Assembly (NCBI GenBank): GCA_017395555.1
Contig: JAFPUE010000046.1
Location: 1-46,235, forward strand
Length of the DNA: 46,235 nt
Origin: Ruminiclostridium sp.
Lineage (GTDB): Bacteria > Bacillota > Clostridia > Oscillospirales > Ruminococcaceae
Direction: 5' to 3'
Shown here: positions 1 through 6,980 of the stretch, piece by piece
Layout of the letters: every line of letters starts with the position of its first letter
How positions within the stretch are numbered: the first letter of the stretch is position 1
Translations under genes and position numbers: made by a program
The notes under the pieces: model-generated
Database searches by the model: none
Told to the model about the DNA's origin: nothing
The model's input: the letters and a program-made list of their open reading frames with translations, nothing else

Positions 1-137
1 GCAGATTGCGCAGTCAGATTTTTCGTCAGATTGTATAGAAATTTCGCAGGCTTACTGACGTAAGTCAAGAAATTTCTGTGCAAGATGACGGAATAATATG
101 CAAGCAAGATGTGTGCGACTATTTGTGCGGTATTGCC
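1..137. repeat. MITE-like dispersed repeat, copy 1 (cut by window edge)
   Basis: This stretch is the reverse complement of most of the element at 4728-5022. Both share the block with AGAAATTTC and GAAATTTCT arms (39-79), the ATGACGGAATAATATGCAAG block and the terminal GTGCGGTATTGCC (125-137). It lacks two internal hairpin segments present in the 4728-5022 copy. The outer end lies before base 1, so total length is unknown. It carries no coding signal and sits upstream of the feo promoter. Confidence 0.8.
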
Positions 138-239
138 TATAGGATGTTTCAAATTCAAATTGTATTATACATCATTTTATGTGTTGTGTCAAGTGTTTTT
201 TGAGATTATTTCGCGTTTCCGTAAATATGCCGGCATATT

Positions 240-252
240 GGCAATACCGCAC
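240..252. repeat. Isolated copy of the MITE terminal sequence
   Basis: GGCAATACCGCAC here is an exact inverted match to 125-137 and to the left end of the element at 4728. No further element sequence follows, so this is probably a relic terminus. The 102 bases between 138 and 239 are AT-rich and hold nothing I recognise. Confidence 0.5.
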
Positions 253-261
253 AAAAAACGT

Positions 262-277
262 ATTAGCAAATGCTAAC
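262..277. promoter_or_regulatory. Palindromic operator candidate 1 upstream of feo
   Basis: ATTAG-N6-CTAAC, with the inner part reading TTAGC-AAAT-GCTAA. It shares its arms with the sites at 353-368 and 421-436 and lies about 40 bp upstream of the -35 box. An iron-responsive repressor of DtxR/IdeR type is the likeliest reader, by resemblance of the arms only. Confidence 0.5.
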
Positions 278-313
278 GCTTTGATATTTACTACAAATAT
301 TCCGCAAACGGGG

Positions 314-342
314 TTGACAATCCGAACGAGTTAGCATATAAT
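314..342 (+). promoter_or_regulatory. Consensus sigma-A promoter of the feo operon
   Basis: TTGACA (314-319) and TATAAT (337-342) are both perfect consensus hexamers separated by 17 bp. Transcription should start near 349, giving a leader of about 110 nt before feoA. A consensus promoter flanked by palindromes is what one expects for a strongly repressed iron uptake operon. Confidence 0.85.
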
Positions 343-352
343 AACTTATGGA

Positions 353-368
353 GTTAGAGCGAACTAAC
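353..368. promoter_or_regulatory. Palindromic operator candidate 2 at the feo start site
   Basis: GTTAG-AGCGAA-CTAAC is a perfect 5+5 palindrome placed at about +4 to +19 of the predicted transcript, where a bound repressor would block initiation. The promoter spacer also carries a GAGTTAGCA half-site (329-336). Confidence 0.6.
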
Positions 369-420
369 CGCAGAGACGACTGCCGGGATAGGTGATTGGT
401 TCCCGTAAATGCGCCCACAG

Positions 421-436
421 GTTAGCGCAGTCTAAC
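421..436. promoter_or_regulatory. Palindromic operator candidate 3 in the feo leader
   Basis: GTTAG-CGCAGT-CTAAC repeats the arms and 6-bp spacing of the 353-368 site 68 bp further downstream. It ends 13 bases before the GGAGG ribosome binding site, so it could also act as a small RNA hairpin. The recurring arms favour a protein-binding site. Confidence 0.5.
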
Positions 437-459
437 AAATCGTACAACCGGAGGTAATT

Positions 460-672
460 ATGATGCCGCTTACGATCGCAGAGAAGGACACCGAATACAC
501 GATAAAGAAAGTCGGCGGCTCGGCAGGGACAAGAGCTCATCTCGAAAATCTGGGCTTCGTTCCCGGAAGCCGTGTCACAGTCGTGAACACACTGAACGAG
601 AATATCATCGTGAATGTCAAGGACACAAGAATAGCGCTGAGCGGAGAGCTTGCGCGAAAAATAATGGTATAA
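460..672 (+). CDS. feoA: FeoA-family protein (first copy)
   Basis: A 70-residue protein with the SH3-like fold pattern of FeoA: an N-terminal strand, a central GTRAHLENLGFVPGSRV segment that matches the family core (helix, LG/MG, PG, V-V), and a C-terminal ALSGELARKIMV strand. FeoA proteins are small cytoplasmic partners of the ferrous iron transporter FeoB. GGAGG at 450-454 precedes two adjacent ATGs (460 and 463); the second has the better spacing, so the protein may begin one residue later. It is the first gene of the feo operon, and the next feoA follows after 13 bp. Two divergent FeoA proteins before one FeoB are common in Clostridia; their separate roles are not settled. Confidence 0.9.
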   Translation: MMPLTIAEKDTEYTIKKVGGSAGTRAHLENLGFVPGSRVTVVNTLNENIIVNVKDTRIALSGELARKIMV

Positions 673-685
673 AGGAGAGTACACC

Positions 686-922
686 ATGAACCTGAAGGAA
701 ACGGAAATAGGCAGTACCGTAACGATCGCGAAGATCGGCGGCGAGGGTGCAGTCAAGCGCCGCATAATGGATATGGGGCTGACAAAGGGGACCGTTGTGA
801 CGGTCCGTAAAGTCGCACCGCTCGGTGACCCGATAGAGCTTACCGTGCGCGGCTATGAGCTTTCGCTCCGCAAAGCGGATGCGGAAATGATAGAAGTAGT
901 AACGGGAGGAACGGGAAAATGA
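686..922 (+). CDS. feoA: FeoA-family protein (second copy)
   Basis: A 78-residue FeoA homologue. The core GEGAVKRRIMDMGLTKGTVV followed by a segment ending in DPIELTVRGYELSLRKADAEMI is the classic FeoA pattern and is closer to the family consensus than the first copy. AAAGGAG lies 8 bases before the ATG. Its last four bases (ATGA) overlap the feoB start, implying translational coupling. The expected role is cytoplasmic interaction with the FeoB G domain in ferrous iron import. Confidence 0.93.
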   Translation: MNLKETEIGSTVTIAKIGGEGAVKRRIMDMGLTKGTVVTVRKVAPLGDPIELTVRGYELSLRKADAEMIEVVTGGTGK

Positions 923-3378
923 GCATTAAAATAGCGCTTGCAGGCAACCCGAACTGCGGAAAGACCACACTGTTCAACGCGCTCACCGGCTCAAACCAGT
1001 TCGTCGGCAACTGGCCTGGTGTCACGGTAGAGAAGAAGGAGGGCAAGCTGAAAAAGCACGATGATGTGATAATCACCGATCTGCCCGGTATCTACTCGCT
1101 GTCGCCGTACACGCTGGAGGAAGTCGTTGCAAGAAATTACCTGATAAACGAACGTCCCGATGCTATCCTGAACATCATCGACGGCACCAACCTCGAAAGA
1201 AATCTGTACCTCACCACACAGCTCACCGAGCTTGGGATACCGGTTGTCGCCGCGGTAAACATGGTGGATATCCTCAAAAAGAACGGCGACACGATAAACC
1301 TTAAAAAGCTGTCGGAAGCGACAGGGTGTAAAGTCGTGCCGATCTCGGCGCTCAAGGGCGAGGGCGTGCAGGAAGCGGCGGAAGCCGCGATAAATGCCGC
1401 ACAGGGCGAAAAGACGATACCGCGCCACAGCTTTTCCGGCGAAGTCGAGCACGCACTCGCGCATATCGAAGAAGCCGTGCTGCACGATATGCCGGATGAA
1501 AAACAGCGCTGGTACGCAATAAAGCTGTTCGAGCGCGACGAAAAGGTAATCGAACAGCTCGCTGTCCCCGAAAGCACATTGAAGCATATCGAGAACGACA
1601 TACTTGCGGTTGAGCAGGAGCTCGACGACGACAGCGAATCTATCATCACGAATGAACGCTACGAGTATATTTCCCGCATAATCGGGGACTGCCAGCACAA
1701 GAAAAGCGCCGGCAAGCTCTCTGTTTCCGACAGGATCGACAAGATAGTCACAAACCGCGTGCTCGGCCTGCCGATATTCGCGGCGGTGATGTTCCTGATC
1801 TATTACATATCAATGGTAACTGTCGGTCTCGGAGCAACCGACTGGGCGAACGACGGGCTGTTCGGTGACGGTTATCATCTTTTCGCGATAGGCGACGGCG
1901 AGACTGCCGCGGCCGAGGAGGAATATGGAGATACCGACGCAATCATCGAGGGCGCGCTCGCGAAGGCGGAGGAACTCGGCATAGACACTTCCGAAGCAGA
2001 GGACGCGGACGCATACAGAGCGATCGCGGCTTCAATGGGCGATACGGAGTTCACATACGCCCTTGAAGACGAGGAAACTCTCGCGGTGGAGGAATTGACC
2101 GCGACTACGGCGGACTTCTACGAAGCTGTTGACCTTTACGAGAAATACGACGGCGGTGTCGATCCGGCAAACTACGGCATCTGGGTACCCGGAATCCCCG
2201 TTATAACAGAAGGCTGGCTCGGCGAGGACTGCCCCGAATGGCTCCACGGACTAATCATTGACGGTATAGTCGCGGGTGTCGGCTCGGTGCTCGGATTCGT
2301 ACCGCAGATGCTCGTGCTGTTCCTGCTGCTTGCTTTCGTTGAGGCCTGCGGCTATATGGCGAGAGTCGCGTTCGTACTTGACCGTATTTTCCGCCGCTTC
2401 GGTCTTTCGGGAAAATCCTTCATTCCGATACTTATCGGCACGGGCTGCGGAATACCCGGAATTATGGCATCGCGCACGATCGAAAACGAGCGTGACCGCA
2501 GAATGACGATAATGACCACGACATTCATTCCGTGCAGCGCGAAGCTCCCGTTCATTGCAATGATAGCGGGTGCGATATTCGGCGGCTCGCCGCTTATCTC
2601 GGTATCGGCGTTCTTCCTCGGAATGGCGGCGATCATCGTTTCGGGAATAATCCTGAAAAAGACGAAGATGTTCGCGGGCGAACCGGCTCCGTTTGTAATG
2701 GAGCTTCCCCCGTATCACCTGCCCACAGTCGGCAATGTGCTCCGTCCTATGTGGGAGCGCGGCTGGTCATTCATAAAGAAGGCGGGAACGATAATCCTGC
2801 TTTCCACCATAGTTATCTGGTTCACAACGTATTTCGGATTTGCGGAGGACGGCTTCAGGATGCTTGACAAGAGCGAGATCGGCTCTTCCCTGCTCGCCGC
2901 TGCCGGAAACGCGATCGCGTGGATATTCGCTCCGCTCGGCTTCGGCAACTGGCAGGCAGCCGTTGCTTCCATCACGGGTCTTGTGGCGAAGGAGAACATC
3001 GTCGGAACTCTCGGTATACTTTACGGCGGCGGAGAAGGAACGGTGTATCAGAATGTTGCCGCTGCATTCACGCCGGTTGCGGGATACGCTTTCCTTGCGT
3101 TCAATCTGCTGTGCGCACCGTGCTTTGCGGCAATAGGCGCGATCAAGCGTGAGATGAACAGCCCGAAGTGGACATGGTTTGCGATAGGCTATCAGTGCGG
3201 ATTTGCGTATGCCGTCGCATTTATCATCTATCAGATCGGCAGCCTGTTTTCCGGAACCGTCACGGCGCTGAATATCGTCGGTGCTGTCATTGCGTTGGCG
3301 CTGATAGTATTTGCGGGATTTATGCTGTTCAGACCGTACAAGGAATCCACAAGGCTGACGAAAAAAGTGACTGTATAA
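919..3378 (+). CDS. feoB: Ferrous iron transporter FeoB
   Basis: An 819-residue polytopic membrane GTPase importing Fe(II). The N-terminal G domain shows G1 GNPNCGKT (residues 9-16), G3 DLPG (54-57), G4 NMVD and G5 SALKGEG, followed by the helical GDI region. The membrane part starts near residue 280 and contains the two inverted gate motifs, including GTGCGIPGIMASR and FIPCSAKLPFI. It is about 50-100 residues longer than typical FeoBs. The extra length lies between the first membrane helix (to about 305) and the next conserved segment (from about 440), as an acidic insertion rich in Glu, Asp and Ala, probably extracytoplasmic. It overlaps the upstream feoA by 4 bp and is followed 12 bp later by the Cys-rich partner. 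Confidence 0.96.
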   Translation: MSIKIALAGNPNCGKTTLFNALTGSNQFVGNWPGVTVEKKEGKLKKHDDVIITDLPGIYSLSPYTLEEVVARNYLINERPDAILNIIDGTNLERNLYLTTQLTELGIPVVAAVNMVDILKKNGDTINLKKLSEATGCKVVPISALKGEGVQEAAEAAINAAQGEKTIPRHSFSGEVEHALAHIEEAVLHDMPDEKQRWYAIKLFERDEKVIEQLAVPESTLKHIENDILAVEQELDDDSESIITNERYEYISRIIGDCQHKKSAGKLSVSDRIDKIVTNRVLGLPIFAAVMFLIYYISMVTVGLGATDWANDGLFGDGYHLFAIGDGETAAAEEEYGDTDAIIEGALAKAEELGIDTSEAEDADAYRAIAASMGDTEFTYALEDEETLAVEELTATTADFYEAVDLYEKYDGGVDPANYGIWVPGIPVITEGWLGEDCPEWLHGLIIDGIVAGVGSVLGFVPQMLVLFLLLAFVEACGYMARVAFVLDRIFRRFGLSGKSFIPILIGTGCGIPGIMASRTIENERDRRMTIMTTTFIPCSAKLPFIAMIAGAIFGGSPLISVSAFFLGMAAIIVSGIILKKTKMFAGEPAPFVMELPPYHLPTVGNVLRPMWERGWSFIKKAGTIILLSTIVIWFTTYFGFAEDGFRMLDKSEIGSSLLAAAGNAIAWIFAPLGFGNWQAAVASITGLVAKENIVGTLGILYGGGEGTVYQNVAAAFTPVAGYAFLAFNLLCAPCFAAIGAIKREMNSPKWTWFAIGYQCGFAYAVAFIIYQIGSLFSGTVTALNIVGAVIALALIVFAGFMLFRPYKESTRLTKKVTV

Positions 3379-3390
3379 GGAGTGACAAAT

Positions 3391-3558
3391 ATGCCCTCAT
3401 GGATAATAGCTCTGATCGTTCTTACAGGTGCGGTTGCCGCAGCCGTGATCGGGCTTATCAAAGAGAAAAAGTCCGGGAAATGCTCATGCGGGCATGACTG
3501 CTCCGCGTGCAAGTGCTGCTGCGGTAAGAATACGTCCGCACAGCGAAATGGGCGCTGA
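3391..3558 (+). CDS. FeoB-associated Cys-rich membrane peptide
   Basis: A 55-residue ORF starting at the ATG at 3391 behind AAGGAG (3377-3382). It has one N-terminal transmembrane helix (residues 4-24, beginning WIIALIVL), a short basic stretch KEKKSGK, and a Cys-rich tail with CSCGHDCSACKCCCG (residues 31-45). This matches the small FeoB-associated Cys-rich membrane protein family found after feoB in Firmicutes, thought to help FeoB perhaps by binding metal or an Fe-S centre. It is the last gene of the operon, 12 bp after feoB and before a terminator. Confidence 0.85.
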   Translation: MPSWIIALIVLTGAVAAAVIGLIKEKKSGKCSCGHDCSACKCCCGKNTSAQRNGR

Positions 3559-3602
3559 ACCCGGCAGGCGCCTGCTGCAATATCCTGATTTTTGCTGATT
3601 TC

Positions 3603-3637
3603 AAAACCGCTTTGAGAGATCAAGGCGGTTTTATTTT
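3603..3637 (+). terminator. Rho-independent terminator of the feo operon
   Basis: AAAACCGC-T-TTGA pairs with TCAA-G-GCGGTTTT around a GAGA loop, and the 3' arm runs into TTTTATTTT. It lies 44 bp after the Cys-rich peptide gene. Confidence 0.88.
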
Positions 3638-3758
3638 GAGCAATATTCCGTTCACTTTTCTCGGTATTGTCTGTACAAGATCAAAAATCGTAACTTCGGG
3701 TCTCATCTTCCCCGACATTAAAACAATTTTTACTCTGTCAGCCAACAGAACCTTTGAC

Positions 3759-3880
3759 CCGCCGCGAATCGGCGGAGAAGGGACTTCTCCGTACAGCCTC
3801 CCGCCCGGCTGCTCTGAGGGCAGCAACCAAAACTATTCCACAGAAGAGAGTCACCGGTGACTCGAAGAGAGGCGGGCGAA
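3759..3880. repeat. Structured intergenic repeat-like element
   Basis: A noncoding stretch made of short hairpins: CCGCC/GGCGG (3759-3775), GGAGAAG/CTTCTCC (3774-3790), GCTGC/GCAGC around 3808-3824, and a perfect 16-bp palindrome GAGTCACCGGTGACTC (3848-3863). The outer GCCTCCCGCC (3796-3805) can pair with GGCGGGC (3871-3877). It resembles dispersed intergenic repeats of Ruminococcus-type genomes rather than a known riboswitch. Open frames on the minus strand across it show no protein-like features. The rest of 3638-3758 holds nothing I can name. Confidence 0.45.
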
Positions 3881-3923
3881 ATGGAACAAAAGTAAATGCT
3901 GTTGCCTTCCCCTGATTTTTTTC

Positions 3924-3952
3924 TTGACAAACGCGGCTCGCCGTGCTATAAT
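3924..3952 (+). promoter_or_regulatory. Consensus promoter of the fur-znu operon
   Basis: TTGACA (3924-3929), a 17-bp spacer, and TATAAT (3947-3952). A dyad GAATTT...AAATTC (3961-3985) follows at about +2 to +26 and could be the autoregulatory operator of the encoded Fur-family protein. The AT-rich composition fits Fur, Zur or PerR sites in general, but no specific box is recognised. Confidence 0.8.
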
Positions 3953-4003
3953 ATAAAAACGAATTTAAAAAGCAATTTCAAATTCATGATCGGGAGGTGC
4001 ATT

Positions 4004-4399
4004 ATGTCTGTATATAAAACCGTCAAACGGGAAAGTCTGATCGAATTTCTGCGTTCCCACAGCAAATATTCGTTCACAATAAAAGAGATAGTCGCGCAGA
4101 TGAGCAGCGGCGCGGACATAAAGAACCTGCCATCGGAAAGCACCGTTTACCGTCTCATGCGGGAAATGGAGCGCGAGGGTACCGTACACAGATACATTGA
4201 CCCGGAAAACAGAGAGTATGTGTACTGCCTCGCGGACACCGACGATATCCCCGTCAATATGCGCTGTAAGGTCTGCGGGAACGTCTATACCGTTGACAGC
4301 GATACCGGCCGCAGGATAAAAAGCGAGATCGTGAGCTGCGGCGCGTCTGTCCCGGAGGACAGCATAGAGCTTGTGGTGAAATGTAAGAATTGCAGATAA
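4004..4399 (+). CDS. Fur-family metal-responsive regulator (Zur-like by context)
   Basis: 131 residues from the ATG at 4004, which has GGGAGG seven bases upstream; a longer frame from 3896 runs through the promoter and is not credible. The N-terminal half is a winged helix with the Fur pattern (SLIEFLRSHSKYSFTIKEIV, then STVYRLMREMEREGTVHRY). The C-terminal half keeps two Cys pairs, CKVC and CKNC, which in Fur proteins bind structural zinc. The usual His-rich segment before the first pair (HHxHxxC) is missing: here the sequence reads DDIPVNMRCKVCG. The sensory site may therefore be altered. It heads the operon containing znuACB, which makes zinc the most likely signal. Confidence 0.88.
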   Translation: MSVYKTVKRESLIEFLRSHSKYSFTIKEIVAQMSSGADIKNLPSESTVYRLMREMEREGTVHRYIDPENREYVYCLADTDDIPVNMRCKVCGNVYTVDSDTGRRIKSEIVSCGASVPEDSIELVVKCKNCR

Positions 4400-4419
4400 A
4401 AACGAAAGGAGTGAGCGGA

Positions 4420-4722
4420 ATGAAATACAGCGGCAAAAGAGCGCTTTTGATAACGGCGGTCATTTTTATCTGTATCTCTGTGTTCTGCTCGTTCTTTTTT
4501 ATAGCGGAGCTTTCGGATCACAACTGCACGCACGACGACGGCTGCGAGGTATGCCGTGTTATCGCTGCCTGCATAAACATTGTCCGCGGTATGACGGCAA
4601 ATACGGCAGCTCTGTCGGTATCAACTGCCGCGATACTGCTGTATTTATGCGTCCTGCTTTCCGCACGGGCGTTTGTAAATAACGATACTCTCATATCTTT
4701 GAAAGTGGAGCTTCTGAATTGA
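4420..4722 (+). CDS. Small membrane protein with Cys/His motif in the zinc operon
   Basis: 100 residues from the ATG at 4420, preceded by AAAGGAG (4405-4411) and 20 bp after the regulator gene. There are two predicted membrane helices (about 8-28 and 62-82). The segment between them contains DHNCTHDDGCEVCRVIAAC, a Cys/His/Asp cluster able to bind a metal ion. Small proteins with this C-H-D-C-x-x-C layout occur beside zinc uptake genes in Clostridia, but no function is known to me. The predicted topology places the cluster outside the cell. Its stop codon lies immediately before the MITE insertion. Confidence 0.8.
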   Translation: MKYSGKRALLITAVIFICISVFCSFFFIAELSDHNCTHDDGCEVCRVIAACINIVRGMTANTAALSVSTAAILLYLCVLLSARAFVNNDTLISLKVELLN

Positions 4723-4727
4723 ATAAA

Positions 4728-5022
4728 GGCAATACCGCACAAATAGGCGCACACTATCTTTTCGTCGCTGCTTTTGTTGCCGCATCGTGCGGCAGTTTGG
4801 CAGCGACTGTAAGAGCATCATGCTCTTGCTTGCATATTATTCCGTCATCTTGCACAGAAATTTCTTGACTTACGTCAGTAAGCCTGCGAAATTTCTATAC
4901 AATCTGACGCACAAGCAGGAGGCTTGTGTATGCAGCCCGAACGCGGCACGATGCCGCGACACAAAGCTGCATAAAAAAATACTGACTGCGCAATCTGCGC
5001 ACGCTATTTATGCGGTATAGCC
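4728..5022. mobile_element. 295-bp MITE-like element with terminal inverted repeats and TAAA target duplication
   Basis: The left end GGCAATACCGCACAAATAG and the right end, read inversely as GGCTATACCGCATAAATAG, form imperfect terminal inverted repeats of about 26 bp. TAAA flanks both sides (4724-4727 and 5023-5026), as expected for a target site duplication. Inside are nested hairpins, for example CGTCGCTGC...GCAGCGACTG and GCCGCATCGTGCGGC on the left, and GCGGCACGATGCCGC on the right. There is no credible ORF, so it would need a transposase in trans. Relatives lie at 1-137, 20801-20900 and 27470-27557. It splits the fur-znu operon between the small membrane protein and znuA. Confidence 0.82.
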
Positions 5023-5115
5023 TAAAATTCTGTATCACAGACAACAGGGTATCTGAGAATATCCCTGCATGTTGATCATGTTCGGAAAATTATTCAATTA
5101 CGGAGGTTTTTTATT

Positions 5116-6228
5116 ATGTTCGGAAATAAATATACGGGTTTTATCACAACAAGCTTTATAGCGGCTGCACTGCTCCTTTCGGGCTGCAGCGCGTCGGCTG
5201 CCAATGTTACGGAGAGCGCGGATAATAACGCGGGTAAAGATAAGATAAATATAGTCTGCACAATTTTCCCGGAATACGACTGGGTGAAGCAGATAATGGG
5301 CGACAAAGCCGACAGCGCAAATATCACCTACCTGCTTGAAAGCGGTGTAGATCTGCATAACTTCCAGCCGTCTGCCGACGATATCATCAGCATATCCGGC
5401 TGCGATATGTTCCTTTATGTGGGCGGCGAGTCCGACGAATGGGTGGAGGACGCGCTCGCAGGTGCGGCTAACAAGAATATGAAAGTCATAAACCTTATGG
5501 AGCTCATGGGCGACAAGGCAAAACTTGAGGAGATAAAGGAAGGTATGCAGCACGATCATGATCATGACGAGGACCATGACCATGACGAGGACCATGACCA
5601 TGACGAGGATCATGACCATGACGAGGACCATGACCACGACGAAGATCATGACCACGACGAAGATCATGACCACGATCATGAAGAAGAGGAAGAATACGAC
5701 GAGCATGTATGGCTCTCGGTAAAAAACGCGAAGATCCTCTGCTCGGAGATCGCTTCCGATCTATGCGAGATAGATCCGGCAAACGCGGATACCTACAAGG
5801 CAAATCTCAGCGCCTACTCCGCAGAGCTCGACGCGCTTGACAGCGACTTCAAAGCGCTCGCGGACGCCGCTCCCGTAAAAACCGTGATATTCGGCGACAG
5901 GTTCCCGTTCCGCTATCTTGTGGATGACTACGGACTTGATTACTACGCGGCATTTGTGGGCTGCTCCGCCGAGACGGAAGCCAGCTTTGAGACTATCGTA
6001 TTCCTCACCGGCAAGACAGACGAGCTGGGCTGCAAGACGATATACACACTGGAGAAATCGGATAAGTCAATAGCGGAAACGATAATCGGCAATACAAAGA
6101 CAAAGGATCAGAAGATCGCCGAGCTGAACTCGCTCCAGTCGGTAAGCAGAGCGGATATAGACGGCGGCGCAACATACCTGTCACTTATGCGCAAAAACTA
6201 TGATGTACTTAAAGATACTCTGAAATAA
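5116..6228 (+). CDS. znuA: Zinc ABC transporter substrate-binding lipoprotein ZnuA
   Basis: A 370-residue cluster A-I metal-binding lipoprotein. The signal peptide ends in the lipobox LSGC (Cys24). Candidate zinc ligands are the His in DLHNFQPSADD and the His in DEHVWLSVKN; the third position reads GDRFPFRYL, a variant seen in Firmicutes homologues. Residues 146-197 are a low-complexity loop with about six near-perfect DHDHDE hexads followed by Glu residues, placed where family members carry the His-rich loop thought to collect zinc. The DNA there is an 18-bp tandem repeat (5551-5680) that could vary in copy number. CGGAGG precedes the ATG. The 393-bp gap to the previous gene is mostly MITE. 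Confidence 0.93.
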   Translation: MFGNKYTGFITTSFIAAALLLSGCSASAANVTESADNNAGKDKINIVCTIFPEYDWVKQIMGDKADSANITYLLESGVDLHNFQPSADDIISISGCDMFLYVGGESDEWVEDALAGAANKNMKVINLMELMGDKAKLEEIKEGMQHDHDHDEDHDHDEDHDHDEDHDHDEDHDHDEDHDHDEDHDHDHEEEEEYDEHVWLSVKNAKILCSEIASDLCEIDPANADTYKANLSAYSAELDALDSDFKALADAAPVKTVIFGDRFPFRYLVDDYGLDYYAAFVGCSAETEASFETIVFLTGKTDELGCKTIYTLEKSDKSIAETIIGNTKTKDQKIAELNSLQSVSRADIDGGATYLSLMRKNYDVLKDTLK

Positions 6229-6242
6229 AGGATCTGGTTGAA

Positions 6243-6980
6243 ATGGGCAATCTGCTTCATTGTAAGGATATAGTGCTCGGATATGAGGGAAAAGCCGTGG
6301 TAAGCGGGCTGAACTTCAACATATCCGAGGGAGACTACCTTTGCATACTCGGCGAGAACGGCTCCGGCAAGAGCACGCTTATAAAGGCGCTGCTCGGTCT
6401 GAACAAGCCGCTTTCGGGCATGATGATACAGCCGGCGGCAATGAAGGCGGGGGATATCGGATACCTCCCGCAGCAGACCGCCATACAGCGTGATTTTCCC
6501 GCGTCGGTGCGGGAGATCGTGCTGTCCGGCTGCCTGCCTAAATGCGGTCTTCGTCCTTATTATAACAAGGACGAAAAAAAGCTCGCCGAAGATACGATGA
6601 AGCGGCTCGGTATTACGGAGCTCGCGGGACGGTGTTACCGTGAGCTTTCCGGCGGACAGCAGCAGAGAGTGCTTATCGCAAGGGCGCTGTGCGCCGCACA
6701 GAAGGTACTGCTGCTTGACGAGCCTGTGACCGGGCTTGACCCGAAAGCACAGAACGAGCTTTACGAGCTTATCGCAGAGCTCAACAAAAGCGGGGTCACG
6801 ATAATAATGGTCTCGCACGATTTCGCCGCCGCAACACGCTATGCCTCGCACATTCTTCACATCGGTGCGCACTGCCAGCTTTTCTTCGGGGAAACGGCGG
6901 ATTATCTCGCGAGTGATGTCGGAAAGATATTTGCGGAGCGGGATACGCACGAAAGGACGGTGACGGAAGATGACAGGTGA
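6243..6980 (+). CDS. znuC: Zinc ABC transporter ATPase ZnuC
   Basis: A 245-residue ABC ATPase with Walker A GENGSGKST, signature LSGGQQQR, Walker B VLLLDEP and H-loop VSHDF. It starts 14 bp after znuA and its end overlaps the permease gene by 11 bp, so the three are translated as a unit. Expected to power zinc import through ZnuB at the inner face of the membrane. Confidence 0.95.
   Translation: MGNLLHCKDIVLGYEGKAVVSGLNFNISEGDYLCILGENGSGKSTLIKALLGLNKPLSGMMIQPAAMKAGDIGYLPQQTAIQRDFPASVREIVLSGCLPKCGLRPYYNKDEKKLAEDTMKRLGITELAGRCYRELSGGQQQRVLIARALCAAQKVLLLDEPVTGLDPKAQNELYELIAELNKSGVTIIMVSHDFAAATRYASHILHIGAHCQLFFGETADYLASDVGKIFAERDTHERTVTEDDR

Noticed and set aside
3759-3880. Riboswitch (cobalamin or T-box) upstream of the Fur-family gene
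   Set aside because: No B12 box or T-box sequence was found, and the element lies upstream of the consensus promoter, so it would not be in the transcript.
3620-3930. Minus-strand hypothetical proteins over the structured repeat
   Set aside because: The frames run through hairpins and terminator sequence, lack an RBS and have no family pattern.
5551-5680. Short regular repeats resembling a CRISPR array
   Set aside because: Units are contiguous 18-bp codon repeats without spacers and lie in frame within znuA.
5098-5706. Minus-strand frame across znuA, rich in Val and Met
   Set aside because: It is the antisense of the DHDHDE repeat and has no RBS or family features.
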